A stretch of 64,000 nt of DNA, taken from NCBI GenBank assembly GCA_900167925.1, contig FUZM01000001.1:186001-250000 (forward strand). The letters are read 5' to 3'. The translations under genes and the position numbers were made by a program. Positions 8,613-17,313 of this stretch are shown piece by piece (position 1 is the first letter of the stretch; the number at the start of each line of letters is the position of its first letter). Under the pieces are notes generated by a model. It made no database searches. It saw only the letters and a program-made list of their open reading frames with translations, and was not told the DNA's origin. The stretch is from Bacteroidales bacterium WCE2008 (lineage in GTDB: Bacteria > Bacteroidota > Bacteroidia > Bacteroidales > UBA932).

Positions 8613-9242
8613 TCAGCGTTTCAAAAGAGGCCCGATGAAGTTGACAGAGTCAATCAGGACTTCAGTAGAATCCTTAACCACAACCGCATAGTTATTGAAT
8701 GGACGCATTATAGCCGAATTCCTTACCTTTTCGTCAGAACGGAGTCCGTACCCCTGGGTAAAGCCGTCCGGAGAATACAGACGCACATAGCAGTCCGTAT
8801 AGATCTCCTCGTTCTTACGGTCCCAGTAGATCGTGTCCGTCTCCATCGTCTCATGCTTGATGATGTTCTTTATGACGACATTTCCGAAGGCCTTCCAGAT
8901 TTCCTCTCCGCCGGTCTTGGATTTCTCATGACTGGCATCATCCGACCGCAGATGGGCCTCCAGTTCTCCCTCCTCATTGTACGAGAAGACCTGCAGCCCT
9001 TTCGGGAACTTGTCGACAGACATGGTATCATTGTCGTAATGTTCCATGACTCCGGCCTCGATCCTCATCTGGAGCTTTCCGCCCTCGGTCTGGATTATGT
9101 ACATGTCATCGACGGTCTGGACAGGGGTTTTCGACAGATCCAGACGCTCGGCTTCGGACAGCCGGGACTTGCATGAAAAGACAACGATTGCAACCGCGCC
9201 TACGGTTGCAATCATCGCCATATTATGAAGTATATTTCTCAA
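8613..9242 (-). CDS. lptC: LPS-transport periplasmic protein LptC-like
   Basis: 209 residues with an N-terminal hydrophobic segment (8-24) ending in VVFSCKS, which could be an uncleaved anchor or a lipobox with Cys24. The body is predicted beta-strand rich, with the LptC-like pattern of alternating strands (EGGKLQMRIEAGVMEHYD..., WKAFGNVVIKN, TDTIYWDRKNEEIYTD, GYGLRSD). LptC joins the inner-membrane LptBFG exporter to LptA and forms part of the LPS bridge. It starts 5 nt after the TPR gene and precedes ppiD, an order seen in other Bacteroidales. Sequence identity in this family is low, so the call rests on strand pattern plus context. Confidence 0.8.
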   Translation of the reverse strand: MRNILHNMAMIATVGAVAIVVFSCKSRLSEAERLDLSKTPVQTVDDMYIIQTEGGKLQMRIEAGVMEHYDNDTMSVDKFPKGLQVFSYNEEGELEAHLRSDDASHEKSKTGGEEIWKAFGNVVIKNIIKHETMETDTIYWDRKNEEIYTDCYVRLYSPDGFTQGYGLRSDEKVRNSAIMRPFNNYAVVVKDSTEVLIDSVNFIGPLLKR

Positions 9243-9247
9243 AAATA

Positions 9248-10582
9248 CTATTTCTGGGTCCTTACGGTTGTAGTAGCCCTCATTCCGCCGCAGGAAACTG
9301 TGTAGGACTGACCGTTGGTAAGGTCATACATGAAGGCTTCTGCAGTCTGCGGGAAGTAGACGCTGTACTGGGAGATCATACGGTTGCAGTCTTCAGTGAG
9401 TGAAGGGTCTGCAGCCTTAGCCTTAGCCATGTAGTCGCATGCTACCCAGTAAGGAGCTCTTCTGGAGATTTCGTCGCCGCCGCAAGAGGTGGTGCCCCAG
9501 ATTGTTCCCATGAGGAAGTAGCACTTTCCTGCATAAGTCTCGTCAAGTTCCATTGCCTTCTGGGCAGCGGAGAAACCTTTGGCGCCGAGACCGTTCTTTA
9601 CGCAGAAAGTAGCATACTGATAATTGTAGTCGGCAGCTGAAGCATTGTCAAGATCAGGGAAGGCAAGAGCCTCTTCCATGTACTTGCTGGCCTCGTTGAC
9701 GTTATTCCTTGATGCATGGAGTCTGAAGAGATAATATGCAGACTTTGCAGAAGGATCAAGATTGTACATAGATGTCACGGCCTTGAGGTAAAGCTCGTTG
9801 TCGGTGCAGTTCTCAGCCTTAGACATCATGAGAGCGATCTTGGAAACAAGCGCAAGGTCGTCAGGATTAGCTTCGTATCTTGGGGTGAAGAGCTCGAGAA
9901 GGTTCTCGCAGCTGGCGACACGGCTGCTGATGAAGTTGTTTTCGATAGTAGTCTTGAAGTCGGCGATCTTCTCAGCCTCTTTCTCATCCTTCGGAGTAAC
10001 TTTATCAAGAGCAGCGATATTCTTTTCATAAAGATCCATGATCACGTCAGCTTCGAGCTTGCCTTCCTGGTAAAGAGCGACGGCCGAAGTGAAATTGACC
10101 ATATAGAAGCTTGGAGTAGTATTGTCGCCATTGGCGGCTATGATTTTACCAAGCTCGTTGTAAAGGACCTCATTGTTGTCCTTGTAATAGTTGGTAAGGT
10201 CCGCACCCTTTGCGTTGTTTGCAGCAACAGCATATTTAGGATAATACTGGATACGGGTGTCGTGAAGAGTCATGAGGGTATCGATGAGAGCCTGTCTGTA
10301 CTCTTTGTTCCTTGAATTCTTGGCGATAAGTCTCCTGACAAGGACGGCGCCATCGACAAAAATACTCTGACGTGCCTGTGGAGGGCATATCTTATAAGCC
10401 ATCCTCCAGTTAGGGATAGCTGAATCATAATTCTTCTGCTTGTAATATTCTGCGTAATATGAGAGGTACTTTATACACTCTGCACTGTCCGCTCCAGTAC
10501 CATATTTACTCTGGGCGGACGCAAGATTCCCTCCGATCAGCATAAGGACAGCCGCAAAGGCTATTAATACAATTTTTCTCAT
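9248..10582 (-). CDS. Secreted tetratricopeptide-repeat protein
   Basis: 444 residues. Signal peptide MRKIVLIAFAAVLMLIGGNLASAQ, then alpha-helical TPR-like repeats over nearly the whole length (for example AEYYKQKNYDSAIPNWRMAYKICP at 48-71, and repeats near 300-360). The C-terminus is a basic tail, TTTVRTQK. It sits between an outer-membrane protein and lptC in the same direction with short gaps, so it is probably co-transcribed and works in the periplasm as a scaffold. Exact role unknown. Confidence 0.8.
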   Translation of the reverse strand: MRKIVLIAFAAVLMLIGGNLASAQSKYGTGADSAECIKYLSYYAEYYKQKNYDSAIPNWRMAYKICPPQARQSIFVDGAVLVRRLIAKNSRNKEYRQALIDTLMTLHDTRIQYYPKYAVAANNAKGADLTNYYKDNNEVLYNELGKIIAANGDNTTPSFYMVNFTSAVALYQEGKLEADVIMDLYEKNIAALDKVTPKDEKEAEKIADFKTTIENNFISSRVASCENLLELFTPRYEANPDDLALVSKIALMMSKAENCTDNELYLKAVTSMYNLDPSAKSAYYLFRLHASRNNVNEASKYMEEALAFPDLDNASAADYNYQYATFCVKNGLGAKGFSAAQKAMELDETYAGKCYFLMGTIWGTTSCGGDEISRRAPYWVACDYMAKAKAADPSLTEDCNRMISQYSVYFPQTAEAFMYDLTNGQSYTVSCGGMRATTTVRTQK

Positions 10583-10612
10583 AAGTGTTACTATTATATT
10601 TTTCCTACCGTT

Positions 10613-11923
10613 TTATTCATATCTAGGTTTCTGGAACCATATGTCATGCAAGTTGAAACCGATGCTGAACTTAGCATACTGCTCGCGGGTCATGTTGCCC
10701 GTATATGAGCCCCGCTGTCCAAGATTCACGCCAACTGTAAGTCCATTGTACCAGCGGAATACAGGAATGGTTACTCCAAAAGTCAAGCCACAGTCCTTCA
10801 CCTTCTTTCCGTCAAGCTTGAAATAGTCGGTCCCGTAATAGAGTCCTGCCCTGTAAGACCAGCGTCTGAGATTGGACCTGACGTCGTTCCTGTTAGGGAC
10901 CAGCTCAAATCCCGCACGAAGCATCTGAGAAGCTGTCGCAGAGAAGTTTACATCTCCAAGATTTGAAAATCCCTGGGTATTGTCAATGCCTTTGCCGGAC
11001 CAGTCAGAGAATGTATAGTCAACCTCTGCCATCCACTTGTCTCCGCTTCTGACGGAGAATCCGATTCCGAACTCATCGGCGATCTTGACATTGCCGCCTA
11101 TCTTATCGTTAGAATAGGCCAAAGTATCGGAAATGCTGGACATGGTCGCTATCTTATAATACTCCGAATCACCCTTGATTGCGGCGGCCATCCTATAGGT
11201 AGCTCCGGCCGTAAGTTTGATTCCGTTCTGCATTCTGTGCACATATTGCACACCGAATTTCGGAGCGATTGCATTGACATTGACATTATATCCGGTATTT
11301 CTGTTCCTGAATCCGGTTCCGGAGAAATTCATGACCGAAGTCTTCTCTATCTTTCCGAAATAGTAGATGCCCTGCACTCCGACTGAAAGGTTGTCGGTAA
11401 CTTTCCCGGCAAAACCGAATATTGCCTGATAAATGCCGCCCTTGCCTTCAGATTCGTAAGTAACATTGCCAATGTTGCCGACTATCTCGGGATCGGTAAC
11501 CCTTCCGGTGAATTTATATCCGGTACTGCTGAAAGGCATGAGGGCCGCCGAAAAGGCAAATCTTGTCGAAAGCGGGAAACTGGCAGCTATATCTTTGATG
11601 TTGAACAGATTATTCGCGGACTTAACGTCTCCCTGCCTGTACAGTCTGTTGTCAGAAACAAGACCGAAGTCAGCAAGGACGGAAAGAGAATCTCTTTCGG
11701 TAATGGACGCAGGATTGACAATGTTGAGATAACGATGGTCCCTGGCGGCGATTCCGACCCCGCCCATCGTAGCATTATAAGAGGTTCCTCCCTGGCTGAG
11801 ATTTCCGACTCCGAATACAGAGTAAGGGGAGTATGAACTATAAGTTCCGTCCTGCGCCTTTGCGGCGAGTCCGGATAACAACATTATCGCTGTAAAAAAT
11901 AATGAACTAATCTTTTTTGACAT
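10613..11923 (-). CDS. Outer-membrane beta-barrel protein (FadL/OmpP1-like family)
   Basis: 436 residues with signal peptide (MSKKISSLFFTAIMLLSGLA...KAQ). The mature start, with YSPYSVFGVGNLSQGG and NPASI-type segments, resembles the N-terminal hatch of FadL/OmpP1-like Bacteroidota barrels. Many alternating strands follow, with aromatic girdle residues. The last residues are IWFQKPRYE, not a terminal Phe. The start overlaps the 3' end of coaX by 17 nt, indicating coupling. Cargo unknown. Confidence 0.78.
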   Translation of the reverse strand: MSKKISSLFFTAIMLLSGLAAKAQDGTYSSYSPYSVFGVGNLSQGGTSYNATMGGVGIAARDHRYLNIVNPASITERDSLSVLADFGLVSDNRLYRQGDVKSANNLFNIKDIAASFPLSTRFAFSAALMPFSSTGYKFTGRVTDPEIVGNIGNVTYESEGKGGIYQAIFGFAGKVTDNLSVGVQGIYYFGKIEKTSVMNFSGTGFRNRNTGYNVNVNAIAPKFGVQYVHRMQNGIKLTAGATYRMAAAIKGDSEYYKIATMSSISDTLAYSNDKIGGNVKIADEFGIGFSVRSGDKWMAEVDYTFSDWSGKGIDNTQGFSNLGDVNFSATASQMLRAGFELVPNRNDVRSNLRRWSYRAGLYYGTDYFKLDGKKVKDCGLTFGVTIPVFRWYNGLTVGVNLGQRGSYTGNMTREQYAKFSIGFNLHDIWFQKPRYE

Positions 11924-12629
11924 ATCTGTCAGCTATTATTGCCAACCCCATTAATACGAGGTTCGAAACCACAAATATCGAGTTTTTCATCCTTTTTGCA
12001 AAATAATTGGAATCACCGCCGGTGAATACGACAATATTGTCAGGATGCAAACCAATGTAGCCTTCTATTTCAAACATTATGCCCGAAATGACTCCAGAGG
12101 CAACGGAAGTCGTAAAAGTACTGCCTGTTACAGGTACTTCTTCAGGGCTGTCTATAAGCGGAAGAGCGCGGGAGTAACGGTTCAGAGCCTTGAATCTCGT
12201 ACGGCATCCGAGGGACACGTTTCCTCCGGCGTAATTACCTTCCTCGTCGGTAAAATCTATTGTAAGCGTCGTTCCGAAATCCACCACCGTGCATCCTTTT
12301 CCCCTGAAAAGGTAGCGGGCTGCAATTATCGATGCGGCACGGTCATAGGTTATATATTCCGGCAGGCCGTTCTCCTTGAGGATCCCGGTATGGGCGCTGT
12401 CAAGCAGAAGCAACTTGTCGCACTCCTTTCTGAAAGCGGCTTCGTCCGGACCAGATATCTCATAGACCGAAGAAATGACCATTATTTCAGGCTTTTCCTT
12501 CTCTGTCAGCGAAATAATGAAGTTGCGGACTTTCTCTCCCTGATACCGGAAAGTCTTTCCGAGGGTCATACCTTCGGACCATGATGCCTTTACGGCTGTA
12601 TTTCCTATATCAATTATAAGATTTGCCAT
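11907..12629 (-). CDS. coaX: Type III pantothenate kinase
   Basis: 240 residues. First step of coenzyme A synthesis, phosphorylation of pantothenate. ASKHA-fold motifs: DIGNTAVK (7-14), VDFGTTLTID (116-125), the catalytic aspartate in ITYDRAAS (Asp96) and GGVISG-like and VFTGGDS segments near the C-terminus. Length fits CoaX. It lies 37 nt after mfd and overlaps the next outer-membrane gene. This type is insensitive to CoA feedback and does not need a separate regulator. Confidence 0.93.
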   Translation of the reverse strand: MANLIIDIGNTAVKASWSEGMTLGKTFRYQGEKVRNFIISLTEKEKPEIMVISSVYEISGPDEAAFRKECDKLLLLDSAHTGILKENGLPEYITYDRAASIIAARYLFRGKGCTVVDFGTTLTIDFTDEEGNYAGGNVSLGCRTRFKALNRYSRALPLIDSPEEVPVTGSTFTTSVASGVISGIMFEIEGYIGLHPDNIVVFTGGDSNYFAKRMKNSIFVVSNLVLMGLAIIADRYVKKD

Positions 12630-12666
12630 TACCTTTTATCCGACAGCCTGCAAAAATATGAATTAT

Positions 12667-15600
12667 TTATAACTTCTTCAAGAGTTCCAGCGCTTTAGAT
12701 GTAGAATCTACACTTCTTGCTATAATTCGCAGTCCGCTGTCCTTCTGTTTCAGTTCAAACAGATTTGCATTGTCGGATATCTTTCCGAATACATCGGCAA
12801 AAGTCTTGCTCCGGTAATAAGACGACATCGGGTTGGATACGAAGAAGGCTATCATCAGCCCGTTCTTTATTATTATCTTGTCGAATCCGAGTCTTTCTCC
12901 TATCTGTCTTATCCTTACTATATCGAAAAGATTGCTGAGTTCTTCAGGCATAGGCCCGAAACGGTCTTCCAGCCTTGCGCGGAACTGGTCGAGCTCCTTG
13001 CTGCGGGTTATTGAATCCAGTTCCTTGTATATTCTTATCTTCTCCGCAGAGACGTCTATATACGTATCCGGAATCTCTGCAGGCTGGTCAGTCTCGATCG
13101 TGCAGTCATCCACATAGGTATCCTTGACGTTCTTCGAAGTAAGGCCGGTCTCGACTCCGAGTTCCTCCATGGCTTCGGACAGGATCTTCTGGTATGTCTC
13201 ATATCCCATGTCGGAGATGAATCCGCTCTGCTCCGCTCCGAGAAGGTTGCCGGCTCCACGAATGTCCAGGTCCTGCATGGCTATGTTGAAGCCGCTGCCG
13301 AGGTCGGAGAATTCCTCGATAGCCTTGAGCCTGCGGCGGGCCTCGTCGGTGAGGGTAGTCAGCGGCGGCACTATGAGATAGCAGAAGGCCTTCCTGTTGG
13401 AACGGCCGACACGGCCGCGCAGCTGGTGCAGGTCGCTAAGGCCGAAGTTCTGGGCCTGGTTTATGATTATTGTATTGGCGTTCGGGATGTCGAGTCCGCT
13501 TTCTATGATCGTAGTGCAGAGCAGCATGTCGTAGTCGCCCTGCATGAAATCGAGCATCTTTCCCTCGAGGACTTTCGACTCCATCTGGCCATGGGCGACG
13601 CATATTTTCATCTCAGGGACCAGGCGCTGGAGTATGTCCCTTATGCTGTCGAGTTCTTCGACTCTGTTGTGCAGGAAGAAAATCTGACCTCCGCGCCGGA
13701 GCTCATAGTTGATTATGCTCCGGATTTCTTCTTCGCTGAACAGTATGATCTCAGTCTGGACAGGGATTCTGTTCGGCGGAGGAGTGCTTATGATAGAAAG
13801 GTCGCGGGCTCCGAGAAGGGAGAACTGCAGTGTCCTCGGAATCGGGGTGGCTGTCAGGGTCAGGGTATCCACGGAGAGTTTCATCTCCCTGAGTTTTTCT
13901 TTGGCGGATACTCCGAATTTCTGCTCCTCGTCTATGATAAGAAGTCCCAGATCCTTGAATTTAAATTCCTTACTGAGTATCTTATGTGTTCCTATAAGGA
14001 TATCTATAGTACCTGCCTCGAGGCGCTTCTTTATGTCTGTTATTTCTTTTGCAGTACGCAGGCGGCTTACATATTCTATGTTGCAAGGGAAATCCTTGAG
14101 TCTGTTCTGGAAGGTCTTGAAATGCTGCAGCGCAAGGATAGTGGTAGGCACCAGGACCGCAACCTGCTTGTTGTCGCAGACGGCCTTGAAAGCAGCCCTG
14201 ACCGCTATTTCAGTCTTTCCGAAACCGACGTCTCCGCAGACCAGACGGTCCATCGGGCTCTTGTCTTCCATGTCTCTCTTGACAGCCTGGGTTGCGGTCT
14301 GCTGGTCCGGAGTATCTTCGTACATGAATGAGGATTCGAGTTCTTCCTGCATATAGGTATCAGGGGAGAAGGCAAAGCCTCCGGCAGCCTTACGCTTGGC
14401 ATATAGCTGGATGAGTTCCTTAGCTATATCCTTAACCTTTGATTTGGCCGTGTTCTTGAGATTTTGCCAGGTCTTTGATCCCAGTTTGTTTATCTTTGGA
14501 GGTATCGCATCTTTGGATTTATACCTGGAAATCTTATGCAGGGAGTGCACGGAAACGAAGACGACGTCGCCGTCTTTGTACATGAGCTTGACTACCTCAT
14601 GCATCCTGCCCTTGTCGTCGCGCATCCTGACTAGACCGCCGAATATTCCGACTCCATGGTCTATATGCACTATATAATCGCCTATGTTGAATGCGCTCAG
14701 GTCATTAAGGGTAAGTTGCTCGGTTTTCTCGACAGTCCTTCGGAGGGCTACTCTGTGGAAACGGTCGAATATTTCATGGTCAGAATAGCAGCATACCTTG
14801 TTGTCGTTGTCGATGAAGCCGGCGTGGATGTTCTTTTCAGGGACGAACTCGGGGATTAGACCGCCGTTCTGCGAAAGAATGCTCTTGAGTCGCTCCAGCT
14901 GGCTCTGTTTCTCGCCGTAGATATAGACCTTGTAGTTGTTTTCTATCTTGGTCCTTATATCCTCGGTAAGCAGTTCGAAGTTCTTGTTGAAGACCGGCTG
15001 CGGGGATATGTTGAATTTTATGCTTTCTACATCGGCCGATATCGGTACTTCAAGATATACTTTGCGGAAATGACCTGTCTCTTTGAAGAAGTCCTTTTCT
15101 TTATACATGTCGGAAGAATCCAGCCAGAGGGTAGTGGAGGCAGGAAGTATTGAAATTATGCTTTCTTCCTCATCTTCTCCGTCAGAGAGTATATCGGAAT
15201 ATATCTCAGCCTTTTCCACGTTTTCTTTTGACAGCTGGGTGTTGCTGTCGAAGATGTGTATCTTTTCTACTTCATTGCCGAAGAAGGATATTCTGAAAGG
15301 ATCGTTGAATGAATAGGAGAATATATCTACTATGGAACCTCTTATAGCATATTGTCCCGGCGCTGATACGAAGTCTGTCTTTTCGAATCCGAGCGAGGAG
15401 AGTATCTCTTTTATCTTGTCATGGGATATTTCTTCTCCTGTCGATATGGTAAGCACGGATTCCTTTATTTTTCCGGCGGCGGGAATTTTTTCTTCGAGGG
15501 CTTCAGGATAGGTGACTATCACCAGTTGCTTTCCATTTCCTTCTATCAGTTTTCCTATCGCCGAAGTTCTCTGGACTGCAAGAGATGACTTGAAATTGCT

Positions 15601-15846
15601 TTTTTCCATCCTCTTCCCGGAATCAGGCAGATAAAACACATTATCTCCTTCAATCAGGTTATAGAGATCCGCAGAACAGTATTCCGCCGACTCTCGGTCA
15701 GGCATTATGATCATATGGACTCCATCCCCGGCAACTTCAGAGAATACAAACCATCTTGCAGACAGGAAAAGCCCGCTGCAGTAGGTTTCTTTTTGATTTA
15801 TGATACTCTTCTGAAGAAGTTCTTCAGATTTGGTGCTTATTAACAT
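12667..15846 (-). CDS. mfd: Transcription-repair coupling factor
   Basis: 1059 residues from the ATG at 15846; a TTG at 15855 in frame would add three. N-terminal UvrB-homology module, then the RNA-polymerase-interacting domain (around 380-440, with GDYIVHIDHGVGIFGG), then the SF2 translocase with Walker A GDVGFGKTEIA, DEEQ box (IIDEEQKFG), SATPIPRT-type motif III (TATPIPRT) and motif VI QLRGRVGRS, and a C-terminal TRCF domain. It removes stalled RNA polymerase and recruits UvrA. It is the first gene of the minus-strand run that reads through coaX to ppiD. Confidence 0.96.
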   Translation of the reverse strand: MLISTKSEELLQKSIINQKETYCSGLFLSARWFVFSEVAGDGVHMIIMPDRESAEYCSADLYNLIEGDNVFYLPDSGKRMEKSNFKSSLAVQRTSAIGKLIEGNGKQLVIVTYPEALEEKIPAAGKIKESVLTISTGEEISHDKIKEILSSLGFEKTDFVSAPGQYAIRGSIVDIFSYSFNDPFRISFFGNEVEKIHIFDSNTQLSKENVEKAEIYSDILSDGEDEEESIISILPASTTLWLDSSDMYKEKDFFKETGHFRKVYLEVPISADVESIKFNISPQPVFNKNFELLTEDIRTKIENNYKVYIYGEKQSQLERLKSILSQNGGLIPEFVPEKNIHAGFIDNDNKVCCYSDHEIFDRFHRVALRRTVEKTEQLTLNDLSAFNIGDYIVHIDHGVGIFGGLVRMRDDKGRMHEVVKLMYKDGDVVFVSVHSLHKISRYKSKDAIPPKINKLGSKTWQNLKNTAKSKVKDIAKELIQLYAKRKAAGGFAFSPDTYMQEELESSFMYEDTPDQQTATQAVKRDMEDKSPMDRLVCGDVGFGKTEIAVRAAFKAVCDNKQVAVLVPTTILALQHFKTFQNRLKDFPCNIEYVSRLRTAKEITDIKKRLEAGTIDILIGTHKILSKEFKFKDLGLLIIDEEQKFGVSAKEKLREMKLSVDTLTLTATPIPRTLQFSLLGARDLSIISTPPPNRIPVQTEIILFSEEEIRSIINYELRRGGQIFFLHNRVEELDSIRDILQRLVPEMKICVAHGQMESKVLEGKMLDFMQGDYDMLLCTTIIESGLDIPNANTIIINQAQNFGLSDLHQLRGRVGRSNRKAFCYLIVPPLTTLTDEARRRLKAIEEFSDLGSGFNIAMQDLDIRGAGNLLGAEQSGFISDMGYETYQKILSEAMEELGVETGLTSKNVKDTYVDDCTIETDQPAEIPDTYIDVSAEKIRIYKELDSITRSKELDQFRARLEDRFGPMPEELSNLFDIVRIRQIGERLGFDKIIIKNGLMIAFFVSNPMSSYYRSKTFADVFGKISDNANLFELKQKDSGLRIIARSVDSTSKALELLKKL

Positions 15847-16136
15847 TTCTATCAATTTTTCTGTTGATAAACTGTTGACAACCCTGTTTACAAATACTGA
15901 AAACTAAATTTTTATTTTTATCCGGAATTTTAAAGCAGAATTCCATCCTTTATTCCAAATTATTAATCAACTTTCTTCCAAAAATTTTCAAGGTGGGTAA
16001 TCAACACTGATAGTATATTATAATTATTTATCAATCAATTATTTATTATACTTATCAACATTTGAACAGCCTTAACAAAAACAACAATCTATTCTTTTAA
16101 AAAATATATATATTTGTATTTGTAAAAATTTGCGAG
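15847..16136. other. AT-rich divergent intergenic region, candidate replication-origin/promoter region
   Basis: 290 bp, strongly AT-rich, between divergent mfd and ruvB. DnaA-box-like 9-mers: TGTTGATAA (15862-15870, reverse of TTATCAACA), TGTTGACAA (15873-15881), TTATCAATC (16028-16036) and TTATCAACA (16052-16060). These differ from TTATCCACA by one or two bases. Towards ruvB there is a -7-like TATATTTG at 16109-16116, about 20 bp before the ATG. The region therefore holds at least the ruvB promoter. An origin role is suggested by the strand switch here and by the parS-like sites 9-11 kb away, and is not proven. Confidence 0.4.
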
Positions 16137-17189
16137 ATGGCAGACGAATTCAATCCGTATACTACTGGCGCGGACAAAGATAAGGATTTAGACGGAATTA
16201 TCAGGCCTCAGGAGCTTGAAGATTTCACCGGCCAATCCAAGATCATTGCAAACCTTAAGATATTCATACAGGCCGCAAAACTCAGGGGAGAGTCGCTTGA
16301 TCATGTGCTTTTCCATGGCCCTCCGGGACTGGGAAAGACTACTCTTGCCCATATAATAGCAAACGAGCTCGGCGTAGGTATGAAGGTGACTTCCGGTCCT
16401 GTCCTTGACAAGCCCGGAGACCTTGCCGGTCTGCTTACTTCTCTGGAGACTGGAGATGTGCTTTTCATCGACGAGATCCACAGGCTTTCTCCGGAGGTCG
16501 AGGAATATCTCTATTCCGCGATGGAGGACTACGTAATAGATATAATGATTGATAAGGGACCTGGAGCAAGGTCTGTACGCATTTCCCTCAATCCTTTCAC
16601 TCTTGTCGGAGCAACTACCAGAAGCGGTCTTCTGACTGCTCCTCTCAGGGCCAGGTTTGGAATTACTTTCGCCCTGGAATACTATGATATAAAGGATCTT
16701 ATAAGGATAGTAAAGAGAAGTGCCGCTATTTTGAAGATTGGTATCGAGGATACGGCAGCTACGGAAATAGCGATGAGAAGCCGCGGAACTCCGCGTATCG
16801 CAAATGCTCTTCTGAAGAGGGTTAGGGATTTTGCCCAGGTAAAGGGAGACGGTCATATCGATATAGAGATAGCTAAATATGCCCTTGATGCCCTCAATAT
16901 AGATAAAAGAGGTCTTGACCAGATCGACAATAAGATACTTCATACTATTATCACCAAGTTCAAGGGCGGTCCGGTCGGAGTCAATACAATCGCTACCGCG
17001 GTTGGTGAGGATTCGGGAACCATAGAGGAAGTATATGAGCCTTTCCTTATCAAGGAAGGTTTCATACAGAGGACTCCGCGCGGAAGGATAGTGACCGACC
17101 TGGCTTATTCTCATCTAGGCCTCGAGAAGTACAATACCGGAAGGAACTCTTCTGACGGTCTTGAAATAATTGAAAACAGTCTCTTTTAA
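16137..17189 (+). CDS. ruvB: Holliday-junction branch-migration helicase RuvB
   Basis: 350 residues. AAA+ motor of RuvAB, which pulls DNA through Holliday junctions. Walker [13 protein letters not shown] (60-71), Walker [10 protein letters not shown] (109-117), sensor I ATTRSGLL and the arginine-finger region PLRARFG, then the C-terminal winged helix (FIQRTPRGR). ruvA is not adjacent; it lies 8 kb away on the opposite strand. Followed by a hairpin terminator. Confidence 0.97.
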   Translation: MADEFNPYTTGADKDKDLDGIIRPQELEDFTGQSKIIANLKIFIQAAKLRGESLDHVLFHGPPGLGKTTLAHIIANELGVGMKVTSGPVLDKPGDLAGLLTSLETGDVLFIDEIHRLSPEVEEYLYSAMEDYVIDIMIDKGPGARSVRISLNPFTLVGATTRSGLLTAPLRARFGITFALEYYDIKDLIRIVKRSAAILKIGIEDTAATEIAMRSRGTPRIANALLKRVRDFAQVKGDGHIDIEIAKYALDALNIDKRGLDQIDNKILHTIITKFKGGPVGVNTIATAVGEDSGTIEEVYEPFLIKEGFIQRTPRGRIVTDLAYSHLGLEKYNTGRNSSDGLEIIENSLF

Positions 17190-17191
17190 TT

Positions 17192-17219
17192 AAAATATGG
17201 TCAAAAAAGGCCATATTTT
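17192..17219 (+). terminator. Hairpin terminator after ruvB
   Basis: Perfect arms AAAATATGG and CCATATTTT around a short loop directly after the ruvB stop, with T-rich sequence at and beyond the right arm. Stem is AT-rich, so efficiency is uncertain. Confidence 0.6.
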
Positions 17220-17240
17220 ATGTTTAATGAGCTTTTAAAA

Positions 17241-17298
17241 TTGCTGATTTGGCTAAAAATCGCTAAAATTGCAGACTATTTAGTAATTGTGATCACAA
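17241..17298 (+). promoter_or_regulatory. frdA promoter with TTGTGATCACAA palindrome
   Basis: TTG at 17241-17243 and TAAAATTG at 17264-17271 (one mismatch from TAnnTTTG) are 20 bp apart, a good Bacteroidota promoter. The perfect 12-bp palindrome TTGTGATCACAA (17287-17298) lies about 10 bp past the expected transcription start and 15 bp before the ATG, with partly matching outer arms TTAGT and ACTAA. Its half-site resembles those of the CRP/FNR family but without the usual 6-bp spacer. Position downstream of the start favours repression. Confidence 0.5.
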
Positions 17299-17313
17299 AC
17301 TAATTAAATTTAT

